A stretch of DNA of 53,031 nt. Source: Clostridia bacterium (GTDB lineage: Bacteria; Bacillota; Clostridia; Oscillospirales; CAG-272). A model generated the notes under the pieces. That model saw nothing but the letters and a program-made list of their open reading frames with translations, was not told the DNA's origin and ran no database searches. The position numbers and the translations under genes are program-made. Of this stretch, positions 15,330 to 22,241 are shown in pieces. Numbering within the stretch: the stretch's first letter is position 1; the number at the start of each line of letters is the position of its first letter. The DNA lies in contig JAFXHU010000035.1 of the NCBI GenBank assembly GCA_017533565.1, positions 1 to 53,031 of the forward strand, written 5' to 3'.

Positions 15330-15930
15330 AAAATCGGGGATGAAGCTCCGAGGAAAGAGAGGAAGGTCCAATGGCACACTTGTAAAAAGTGGCAAGCGCT
15401 CGTGCAAAATTAAACAGTCACGGGTCGGACCGAATCCGTCATATAGGATAAAATATTACGGTTTGCTTGCCACGGTAAAAAATGAATAGGTAGCGCGGAC
15501 GGATTTTTCAAGGGTTAATATATTCACCCCGACGCGCAAGAGCAAACGACGAATTTATAAAAGGGTATAAGCCAATGTACTAACGTACTGACAATTTTTT
15601 CGTTGGCAAGGGCAGGATGCCCCCGCAAGTCACGGTAGGGTACCGTGGAATGATATAGGAGAAACGCCAATGCACTGATTTTTGCAGGCGTAAAAAGCAA
15701 ACATTACCACAAAACAACGAAAGAAATTATGACAGACCGAAAATGAATTGAGAGCCACCGCGGAAAGTGGTATAATATCCGAGCAGCGCAAGTACCGCCG
15801 AACAGAGAATGTGTCGCCGAGAAAGCTTGCGAGGGTCAAAGAGGATAGGCAAAGGCTGTGTCTGCCGCGATACACGGCGTGTTTAAAAGGGTATTGACCA
15901 ATGTACTAAATAGAGGGACCCGTGTTAAAT
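15330..15930 (+). ncRNA. Large structured non-coding RNA, class unassigned
   Basis: About 600 nt behind hpf with no plausible reading frame and many perfect hairpins in a row: CGGGG/CTCCG (15335-15350), GGGCA/TGCCC (15610-15622), CACGGTA/TACCGTG (about 15631-15648), ACGCC/GGCGT with inner TGCA/TGCA (about 15664-15691), CGCAAG/CTTGCG (about 15787-15832), and long-range pairs AATCCGTC (15433-15440) with GACGGATT (15498-15505), GCGCG (15493-15497) with CGCGC (15533-15537), GCCAATG with CGTTGGC (15571-15606) and a possible closing helix CACGGGTC (15419-15426) with GACCCGTG (15917-15924). Some patches resemble RNase P RNA (AGAGGAAGGTCC at 15358-15369, GGAGAAACGCCAAT at 15658-15671), but size and order do not fit well; large ornate RNAs such as ROOL are another option. 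No own promoter is obvious, so it may be processed from the hpf transcript. Confidence 0.55.
15558..15909 (+). repeat. 26-nt repeat pair inside the structured RNA
   Basis: TAAAAGGGTAT-NNN-CCAATGTACTAA occurs at 15558-15583 and 15884-15909, 326 nt apart, 23 of 26 positions identical. Placed near the middle and near the 3' end of the RNA region, the copies may form equivalent substructures or mark a duplication. Confidence 0.8.
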
Positions 15931-16064
15931 TTTAGAGAATTTATCATTTCCCAAAAAGTAAACGAAACCTTACAATTGAATATTTAAATTTATTTTAAAA
16001 GTCTTTATTAAGATTTAATCCGCGGTGTCGGATAACACCGAAAAAATTAAACTGTATACAGTAT

Positions 16065-16094
16065 GCCTCCCCGAAAAACGGGGAGGCTTTTTTT
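16065..16094 (+). terminator. Strong intrinsic terminator
   Basis: GCCTCCCCG (16065-16073) pairs with CGGGGAGGC (16079-16087) over A5, then T7. It is the first convincing stop for transcripts from hpf and the RNA region. Another hairpin, CGGTGT/ACACCG (16023-16040), and a palindrome ACTGTATACAGT (16051-16062) lie just before it. Confidence 0.9.
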
Positions 16095-16342
16095 CGGCAA
16101 GGCGGACGGTAAATGCAAAACGGCGTGCTGTTTTTTCGGCAAGGCGGCAAAAATGGGCGTTTAAGGAAGGGTGGCTTTTAAAAAAGACCGAAAAGGCGGG
16201 GGCAAGTGTGCCGCGACCCTTTGGCGTGGCTGTGGTAAAAACGAAACGGCGTGCCGCGCCTTTTTTTTGCGACGAAAAAAACTCCGCCTTTTGCTCAAAG
16301 GATACGCATTTTACCCAAAGCATCCTCATTTTCACCCACCTC
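16095..16342. other. Gene-free stretch with small repeats
   Basis: No credible gene. The motif TTTTTTCGGCAAGGCGG occurs at about 16089 and 16131, and AAACGGCGTGC at about 16117 and 16245. A weak GGCG/CGCC hairpin followed by T8 (16248-16268) could be a second terminator. It looks like decayed terminator-type sequence. Confidence 0.5.
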
Positions 16343-16371
16343 TTGATTTATTCATAAATATATGGTATAAT
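16343..16371 (+). promoter_or_regulatory. Promoter of Cys-rich surface protein gene
   Basis: TTGATT (16343-16348), 17-nt spacer, TATAAT (16366-16371), 53 nt before the start. Confidence 0.8.
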
Positions 16372-16423
16372 AGGTAAAAAGCTTGATTTGATTTAAGACA
16401 AACCTATGAAACGAGGATTGAAT

Positions 16424-17446
16424 ATGAAAAGAAATTTATTTATTTTCGCGCTTATCCTTGGGCTTATGCTTTCGCTTTTCACGATTACGAGCCTTGCGGC
16501 AGAGGAGGGGGAGGACAGCTCCGACGTAACCGACTGCTGTGAGCATACCGTCATTTCGCCCGTTGAAGAAATTCCCGCGGAGTGTAATTCGGTCGGCACT
16601 GTGGCGCATTTTGCCTGTGACGAGTGTAAGGAAACCTTTACCGACGAACTCGGACTTAACCCCGTGACCGCCGCCGAGCTTGAAATCCCCGCGCTTTCGC
16701 ACTCCTACACGGCTAAAAGCGAAACGGAGGATTACGTAAAGGATGCGGGTGACTGTAGCCGAAAAATCGTGTATTGGTACGCCTGCGAGCATTGTGGCGG
16801 CAGTGCGGGAGCCGATGCCGATGCTTCGGATAAGTTTTACGAGAGCGAAACCGTAGGACATACCTTCTCCGATAAATGGACCACGCTTGACGGCGAGCAT
16901 TGGCGCGGCTGTACGCAAATCGGCTGCCAGGCAAAGACCGATGCGGGAGAGCATACCTTTGAGGCCGAAGCCTTTTCGCATAAGGAAAAGGACGGTCACG
17001 CCCACGTTTGCACCGTTTGCGGCTATTACGGAGAGCTTCTTCCCCATAATACGGAGAGCAAGGAGCCTACCGAAACCGACCCTGTTTGCTGTGCGGATTG
17101 CGGGTATATCGTTACTCCCGCCCTTAATCACAAGGATAATCACGAGCCGAAGGAGGAATGGACCTTCGACGAAAACGCCCATTGGCACGAATGCGAGGGC
17201 TGCGAGGGTCAACAGCTTGATTACCGTATCCATATCGATAAGGATAAGGACGGATTTTGCGACTCCTGTACCTATCCTGTTACCCCCGACCCCACCCCTG
17301 ACCCGATAGAGGATAAGCTTCTCGAGCTTACCGAAAAGCTCACGAAGCAGCAGGTGATTTACGTAATAATCGGTGCGGTATCGGTTGTAATTCTCGCGAT
17401 TATCATCCAAATCGTAAGCATCTCCCGTAAGAGGAGAAAGTGGTAA
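16424..17446 (+). CDS. Cys-rich membrane-anchored extracellular protein
   Basis: 340 residues from ATG 16424 (AGGA eight bases upstream; the in-frame ATG at 16406 lacks a site and would weaken the signal peptide). Signal peptide 1-26 (cleavage after SLAA), about 280 extracellular residues, then a single C-terminal helix (about 311-334) and the positive tail SRKRRKW as stop-transfer. The outer part has repeated Cys pairs, several of CxxC type (CDEC, CEHC, CTVC, CADC, CEGC, CDSC), spaced by His- and Trp-rich segments (GHTF, DGEHWRGC, NAHWHEC), as in the Cys-rich repeat modules of clostridial surface proteins. They may bind zinc or form disulphides. Function unknown. Transcribed alone. Confidence 0.8.
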   Translation: MKRNLFIFALILGLMLSLFTITSLAAEEGEDSSDVTDCCEHTVISPVEEIPAECNSVGTVAHFACDECKETFTDELGLNPVTAAELEIPALSHSYTAKSETEDYVKDAGDCSRKIVYWYACEHCGGSAGADADASDKFYESETVGHTFSDKWTTLDGEHWRGCTQIGCQAKTDAGEHTFEAEAFSHKEKDGHAHVCTVCGYYGELLPHNTESKEPTETDPVCCADCGYIVTPALNHKDNHEPKEEWTFDENAHWHECEGCEGQQLDYRIHIDKDKDGFCDSCTYPVTPDPTPDPIEDKLLELTEKLTKQQVIYVIIGAVSVVILAIIIQIVSISRKRRKW

Positions 17447-17480
17447 TATTCTTTAAGCTATTGCCCGCCTTTAACCTACA

Positions 17481-17507
17481 AAATCCCCACCCCGTGTGGG
17501 GATTTTT
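17481..17507 (+). terminator. Intrinsic terminator
   Basis: AAATCCCCAC (17481-17490) pairs with GTGGGGATTT (17496-17505), followed by TT. Confidence 0.88.
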
Positions 17508-17548
17508 GCATTTTACGGCTTTTTTTGAGCGAAAGGCGAGGGCGACTA

Positions 17549-17577
17549 TTGAAAAAGCAAAAGCTATATGATATAAT
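17549..17577 (+). promoter_or_regulatory. Promoter of Sel1/MORN gene
   Basis: TTGAAA (17549-17554), 17-nt spacer, TATAAT (17572-17577). Confidence 0.8.
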
Positions 17578-17617
17578 TGATATGGTAGCATTATCGAATA
17601 AAACTCGGGAGGGCGTT

Positions 17618-19741
17618 ATGGGACTTTTTGATTTTGGAAAGAAAAACAAGTATTTTAAGCTTGGCGAGGAAGCATATAGCGCGGGCGACTATGAAAGGAG
17701 CGCGGAATATTACCGCCTTGCTATGGAGTGCGGTCACCGTACGGCGCAAAGATTTCTCGCGTTTCATTATCGCTTCGGACTCGGTGTAGCGGAGGATGTG
17801 GCTACGGCATATAAGCTTTACGACGACCTTTTTAAGAAAACGGGAGAGGACGTCCTGCTTTCCCATATAATCGAAATGTATTATATGGATGAGCTTGACG
17901 GCATTTTGGAGCTTACCGACGAGGAGTGCTTTGATTACGCATATCGCGGCGCACACGCGGGAGGCGAGCGCGCATACCCCGTGCTTGCTTATTACTATCG
18001 CGACGGTATCGGCTGTGAGCCTAACTGCTATCTCGGTGCGCGTTGGACCTACGAGGGATACCGCCGTAATTTCGTGGATTCCACGTTTGAGCTTGGAAAA
18101 ATGTTTGATGACGGTGACGGATATTTTCCGTCCGTGCCCGCCTATGCAAAGTACTTTTTGCTTCGTACAAAGGAGCTTTGCGATGAAAAGGGATTTGAAT
18201 ATTTTGACGGACTTGAGGAGCTTCTTGCCGATGAAAAATATGCGAAAATCGAGGCGGTAAAGCCCGAGCATGAGTATTTCAGTCTTTACTACGGCTTTGA
18301 CCAGCCGATTCGCAATTACGAGGGAAGGGTGTCGCCCGATACGGCTATACGCATTGCAAAAGCGCATACTATCGGAGAGGACGAGGACGGCAACACGGTG
18401 GAGATTGACCCGCGGGTGGCAACCGAAAACTATACCAAAGCCGCCGACCACTATTACTACGTTGCGGAATATACCTACGCACTGTTTTGCTATCCCGTCG
18501 GAAACGAAAATCCCGTTGTTGACGAAAACGGGGAGCTTGTCCACCTCGGTGACAGCAAAAATCTTTACGTAAATTATATGACGAAAGCCGCAAATAAGGG
18601 CGACCTTGACGCAATGATGGAGCTTGTTACCGCCTCGCTTGACAAGGAAGGTCCGTTTGCGGGCGAAAAATGGGCGCAAAGATATATCCCTCTTATCACC
18701 TCGCTTCACGGAGTCGATTATTACGAGCTTCACGGGGCGGAGGAAAGGGAGCAGAGGGAAAAGGACGCCATAACCGCCACCGCCGCAAAAATCCTCCCCG
18801 AAAGAGAGGTACATGAAATAACCGCAACCAGCGAGTTTACGGGAATTATGAAGGGCGACCAAAGGGTAAAGGGTACGCTTGTTGACTTCGTTGACGGTTG
18901 GACCTACGAGGGAGAATTTAAGGATAATCTTATGACGGGAAGCGGAAGGCTTACCTATTCGGACGGTGACGTTGACGAGGGATACTTCGAGGAGGGAAGA
19001 CTGCACGGTGTCGGTATCCGCCGCTCAAAGAAGCATACCACATGGGGCGATTTCAGAGAAGGAAAGCGCTCGGGCTTCTGTATTATTAAGCAGGAGGACG
19101 GAGAGCTTGTTGCCGGAATTTACAAGGACAGTAAACCAAATGGACTTTTGTTCTTCCGCCACAGTGACGGAAGCGAGGAGTTCGGTATCTTCAATTCGGA
19201 TTTCGAAAACACCTCGGTGGAGGCAATAAAGCGCAGGCTGGGCGGTGATATTCCCACCTCGGATTTAGCCGACGGTGCAATTTACTACGGACAGAGCGAC
19301 GGGGAAACTATGACGATTCACGGCTGGGGCTGGTGCTTTGACAAGCGTTCAAACTACCGTTTCATCGGAAAGAGTAATCATAGCTCAATGGTGGATGGCA
19401 TTATGTGCTACGAGCTTCCGCACAGCAGCGGTGTTCAGTACGTGCTTATAGACTCGAAGGATTGGCGCAAAGGCGAACCTAACGGACACGGCACGGTAAT
19501 ATGCTTCGCCGAAAACGAAACACGCGGCTTTGTTTACAGCGGAAATATGGTTGACGGGGAATATTCGGGCGAGGGTATGCTTCGTGCATTCGACGGCACA
19601 ACGCTAAAGGCGGTATTCGAGCATAACGAAATCGTAAGCGTAATTCGCGGTACAAAGCCGGATTGCAGCGAGATGGACGAAAAGGAGCGCAATATGGCTG
19701 CAATATTCACCAACATAGTTGCGGTCAACTATAATCAATAA
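17618..19741 (+). CDS. Sel1-like/TPR and MORN repeat protein
   Basis: 707 residues from ATG 17618 (GGGAGG upstream; the longer reading frame would include the promoter). The N-terminal 180 residues are Sel1-type helical repeats (EEAYSAGDYERSAEYYRLAMECGH, AQRFLAFHYRFGLGVAEDVATAYKLY). Around 415-525 are MORN repeats (WTYEGEFKDNLMTGSGRLTYSDG, EGRLHGVGI, REGKRSGF), and a second MORN-like set lies at about 610-680 (GEPNGHGTVI, VDGEYSGEGML). No signal peptide or membrane helix: cytoplasmic. Both repeat types mediate protein-protein or lipid contacts. The combination is uncommon and I cannot give a pathway. The gene stands alone between promoter and terminator. Confidence 0.82.
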   Translation: MGLFDFGKKNKYFKLGEEAYSAGDYERSAEYYRLAMECGHRTAQRFLAFHYRFGLGVAEDVATAYKLYDDLFKKTGEDVLLSHIIEMYYMDELDGILELTDEECFDYAYRGAHAGGERAYPVLAYYYRDGIGCEPNCYLGARWTYEGYRRNFVDSTFELGKMFDDGDGYFPSVPAYAKYFLLRTKELCDEKGFEYFDGLEELLADEKYAKIEAVKPEHEYFSLYYGFDQPIRNYEGRVSPDTAIRIAKAHTIGEDEDGNTVEIDPRVATENYTKAADHYYYVAEYTYALFCYPVGNENPVVDENGELVHLGDSKNLYVNYMTKAANKGDLDAMMELVTASLDKEGPFAGEKWAQRYIPLITSLHGVDYYELHGAEEREQREKDAITATAAKILPEREVHEITATSEFTGIMKGDQRVKGTLVDFVDGWTYEGEFKDNLMTGSGRLTYSDGDVDEGYFEEGRLHGVGIRRSKKHTTWGDFREGKRSGFCIIKQEDGELVAGIYKDSKPNGLLFFRHSDGSEEFGIFNSDFENTSVEAIKRRLGGDIPTSDLADGAIYYGQSDGETMTIHGWGWCFDKRSNYRFIGKSNHSSMVDGIMCYELPHSSGVQYVLIDSKDWRKGEPNGHGTVICFAENETRGFVYSGNMVDGEYSGEGMLRAFDGTTLKAVFEHNEIVSVIRGTKPDCSEMDEKERNMAAIFTNIVAVNYNQ

Positions 19742-19776
19742 GTTTTAAGATTAAAAAGGGTGCTTTAACCCACCGA

Positions 19777-19808
19777 CGGCGGCTGCATTTGCGGCCGCCG
19801 CTTTTATA
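19777..19808 (+). terminator. Intrinsic terminator
   Basis: CGGCGGCTGC (19777-19786) pairs with GCGGCCGCCG (19791-19800) over ATTT, then CTTTTATATTT. Confidence 0.9.
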
Positions 19809-19889
19809 TTTAGCCGCCACGCGCTTGCCGCTGCGTAGCTTTTGTCGCTTTTAAGCCTTGCGAATTTAAAGATAAGCATTTGAAAATGC

Positions 19890-19939
19890 AAAGCGTCAAG
19901 ACGTGCCTTTGAATTTTTAAAGCGTCAAGACGTGTCTTT
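19890..19939. repeat. Two 21-bp direct repeats with internal palindrome
   Basis: AAAGCGTCAAGACGTGCCTTT at 19890-19910 and the same with one C-to-T change at 19919-19939. Each contains the inverted repeat CGTC-AA-GACG. They sit about 70 bp before the -35 box of the TetR operon promoter and may be operator sites, or small terminators. Confidence 0.7.
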
Positions 19940-20010
19940 AAAAAAGAAAAAGCGCAATTCGTATAATCGGGGGTAAGAAACAAACAATAACCGAAAAATC
20001 AAAAAGGGTA

Positions 20011-20064
20011 TTGACAAGCACAGTGCCGTGTGTTATAATACAATCGATATATAACAAGTGTTAT
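20011..20064 (+). promoter_or_regulatory. Promoter and TetR-type operator
   Basis: TTGACA (20011-20016), 17-nt spacer, TATAAT (20034-20039): a full-consensus promoter. Downstream, ATAACAAGTGTTAT (20051-20064) is a perfect 6-2-6 palindrome just after the expected start site and before the ribosome binding site; the half site GTGTTAT recurs over the -10 box (20030-20036). This fits autorepression by the TetR protein. Confidence 0.75.
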
Positions 20065-20078
20065 TTAAAGGAGTAAAT

Positions 20079-20645
20079 ATGCCGCCAAAGGTAAAAATTA
20101 CGAAGGAAAATATAGTAAACGCCGCACTTGATATAGTCAGAAAGGATGGGGCAGCCGCACTTAACGCGCGAAGCCTTGCGGCGGCAATCGGCTGCTCTAC
20201 ACAGCCTCTGTTTTCAAATTTCTCGTCGATGGAGGAGCTTGACGCGGAGGTAATAAAGACGGCATACGAGCTTTATATCGGCTTTATCAACGCGGAGATA
20301 GAAAGAGGGGAGTACCCGATTTACAAGGCTTACGGCAGGGCGTATATTCGCTTTGCAAGCGAAGAAAGGGAGCTTTTCAAGCTTTTGTTTATGCGCGACA
20401 GACGCGGTGAGGACATCTCCCCGACCCCGGATTTTGATGCCTCGGTTAAAATGATAATGGAGGCAAACGGATTTGAAAGGGAGCGTGCGGAGCTTTTCCA
20501 CCTTGAAATGTGGAGCGTGGCGCACGGCATTGCAACGATGCTTGCGACCTCGTTTTTATCGCTTGACGAGTGGGTAATTTCGCGTATGCTTTCCGACGCT
20601 TACAGCGGCATACGCAGGGTACATCTTGAAGAGGTAGATAAATGA
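20079..20645 (+). CDS. TetR/AcrR-family transcription regulator
   Basis: 188 residues from ATG 20079, behind AAAGGAG. Residues about 9-55 form the TetR helix-turn-helix (TKENIVNAALDIVRKDG, then ARSLAAAIGCSTQPLFSNFSS). The rest is the ligand-binding half, with a WSVAHGIATM segment near 150 typical of the WHG-type C-terminal domain. Its TGA overlaps the ATG of the ABC ATPase gene by 4 bp, so it belongs to the exporter operon and most likely represses it until a drug or toxic compound binds. The palindrome just downstream of its own promoter is the likely operator. Confidence 0.9.
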   Translation: MPPKVKITKENIVNAALDIVRKDGAAALNARSLAAAIGCSTQPLFSNFSSMEELDAEVIKTAYELYIGFINAEIERGEYPIYKAYGRAYIRFASEERELFKLLFMRDRRGEDISPTPDFDASVKMIMEANGFERERAELFHLEMWSVAHGIATMLATSFLSLDEWVISRMLSDAYSGIRRVHLEEVDK

Positions 20646-21370
20646 ACGCAATTGAAATCAGAGGCTTAACTAAAAAATACGGCACGCTCGTTGCGGTTGA
20701 TTCGCTTTCGCTTACGGTGGGAGAGGGGGAGCTTTTCTCGCTTCTCGGAGTCAACGGCGCGGGCAAAACGACAACGGTAAAAATGCTTTCCTGCCTTACC
20801 GCACCGACGGAGGGGGACGCTCTTTTGCTTGGGAAAAGCATTCGCGAAAGCACAACGGAGGTAAAGTCGATAATTGCCGTTTCGCCACAGGAAACCGCCG
20901 TAGCCGCGGGTCTTTCGGTAAGGGAAAACCTCGAGCTTATTTGCGGAGTGCATGGCTTTGACAGGGAAAAGCGGGAGCGAAAAATCGGTGAGCTTTGCGA
21001 GCTTCTCGGGCTTTCGGAGGTTATAAACCGCCGCGCGGGAAGGCTTTCGGGCGGCTGGCAAAGGCGGGTCAGCATCGCAATGGCACTCGTAAGCGAGCCG
21101 AAAATACTTTTCCTTGACGAGCCGACGCTCGGACTTGACGTTATTGCGCGAAGCGAGCTTTGGGACATAATCCGCGCCCTGAAGGGCAACGTGACGGTAA
21201 TTTTAACCACGCACTATATGGAGGAGGCGGAGGCACTTTCTGACCGCGTGGGAATTATGAAGGACGGAAGACTTCTTGCCTGCGATACACCCGACGGAAT
21301 AAAGGCGCTTTGCGGGACGGATAATTTTGAGCAAGCCTTTATCCGCGTAGTAAAGGGGGTGGCGAAATGA
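20642..21370 (+). CDS. ABC exporter ATP-binding protein
   Basis: 242 residues. Walker A GVNGAGKT (36-43), Q-loop SPQET (81-85), signature LSGGW (135-139), Walker B ILFLDE (155-160), D-loop GLD and switch His in TTHYMEEAE. It belongs to the DRA/CcmA-type family that powers ABC-2 exporters for drugs or lipids. It overlaps the regulator upstream and the permease downstream by 4 bp each, so the three proteins are made together. The substrate is unknown; the TetR partner suggests a toxic compound. Confidence 0.93.
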   Translation: MNAIEIRGLTKKYGTLVAVDSLSLTVGEGELFSLLGVNGAGKTTTVKMLSCLTAPTEGDALLLGKSIRESTTEVKSIIAVSPQETAVAAGLSVRENLELICGVHGFDREKRERKIGELCELLGLSEVINRRAGRLSGGWQRRVSIAMALVSEPKILFLDEPTLGLDVIARSELWDIIRALKGNVTVILTTHYMEEAEALSDRVGIMKDGRLLACDTPDGIKALCGTDNFEQAFIRVVKGVAK

Positions 21371-22098
21371 GAATGCTTACGCTTGCGAAAAGAAATACGA
21401 AGGAAATTCTTCGCGACCCGATAAATCTTGGCTTTGGGCTTGGATTTCCGCTTGTTTTGATACTGCTTTTAAGCGCAATTCAGGCAAGCATACCCGTAAG
21501 CCTTTTTGAAATAGAAAGACTTGCACCCGGTATTGCCGTTTTCGGGCTTTCCTTCGTAACGCTGTTTTCCGCTACCCTAATTTCAAAGGACAGGGGAAGC
21601 TCGCTTTTGCAAAGGCTTTATACCACTCCGCTTACCCCCGCCGACTTTATTCTCGGCTATACGCTTCCGATTTTGCCGCTTTCGCTTGCGCAAGGCTTGA
21701 TTTGCTATCTCGTTGCAATTCTTCTCGGACTTTCGCCGTCGGTTAATATCCTTATCGCGCTTGCGTTTATAATTCCGATTTCCTTGCTTTACATCGCGCT
21801 CGGTCTGCTTTGCGGAAGCGTCCTTAACGATAAGCAGGTGGGCGGAATTTGCGGTGCGCTTCTTACCAACCTTTCGGCTTGGCTTTCGGGCATTTGGTTT
21901 GATTTGGAGCTTGTCGGCGGTGTATTTGAGAAAATCGCAAATATCCTCCCCTTCCTCCACGCGGTGGAGCTTGAGCGCGCGGCGTTGGCGGGTAATTTTG
22001 CCGAAATAACGGGGCATCTTTTATGGGTGCTTGGCTATGCGGCGGCAACGCTTTTCCTTGCAATTCTACTATTCCTTCGCCAAATGAAAAGGCAGTAG
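21367..22098 (+). CDS. ABC-2 type permease
   Basis: 243 residues with six predicted membrane helices: about 22-42, 55-75, 98-122, 130-158, 165-185 and 215-237. The cytoplasmic stretch SKDRGSSLLQRLYTTPLTPADFI before the third helix is the coupling-loop motif of ABC2_membrane exporters. It forms the membrane part with the preceding ATPase, presumably as a homodimer. Confidence 0.9.
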   Translation: MRMLTLAKRNTKEILRDPINLGFGLGFPLVLILLLSAIQASIPVSLFEIERLAPGIAVFGLSFVTLFSATLISKDRGSSLLQRLYTTPLTPADFILGYTLPILPLSLAQGLICYLVAILLGLSPSVNILIALAFIIPISLLYIALGLLCGSVLNDKQVGGICGALLTNLSAWLSGIWFDLELVGGVFEKIANILPFLHAVELERAALAGNFAEITGHLLWVLGYAAATLFLAILLFLRQMKRQ

Positions 22099-22193
22099 GA
22101 TTTGATATATTAAAGGCGTGCGACCGATGCGGATATATCAACGCTTTTGGGAGAATACCGTCTTTTAACAAAGCTATCGGAGAATATAAAACA

Positions 22194-22219
22194 CCCGCCG
22201 CGGCATTTGCCGCGGCGGG
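22194..22219. terminator. Bidirectional terminator between convergent operons
   Basis: CCCGCCGCGGC (22194-22204) pairs perfectly with GCCGCGGCGGG (22209-22219) over ATTT. T-rich sequence follows on both strands (CTTCTTTC on plus, TGTTTTATATT on minus). Confidence 0.9.
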
Positions 22220-22241
22220 CTTCTTTCATTAAGTCTTACTC

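Noticed and set aside
15304-15945. Firm call of RNase P RNA, tmRNA or a self-splicing intron
   Set aside because: RNase P-like patches are too far apart and partly out of place, the tmRNA tRNA-like end is missing, and no group II domain V or intron-encoded protein is seen. Kept as unassigned structured RNA.
16015-16377. Overlapping frames of 68-110 codons on both strands
   Set aside because: They cross a strong terminator and a promoter, have no ribosome binding sites and read as low-complexity Lys/Arg-rich products.
22023-22232. 69-codon plus-strand frame at the end of the ABC operon
   Set aside because: It overlaps the permease in another frame and runs into the terminator hairpin; no ribosome binding site.
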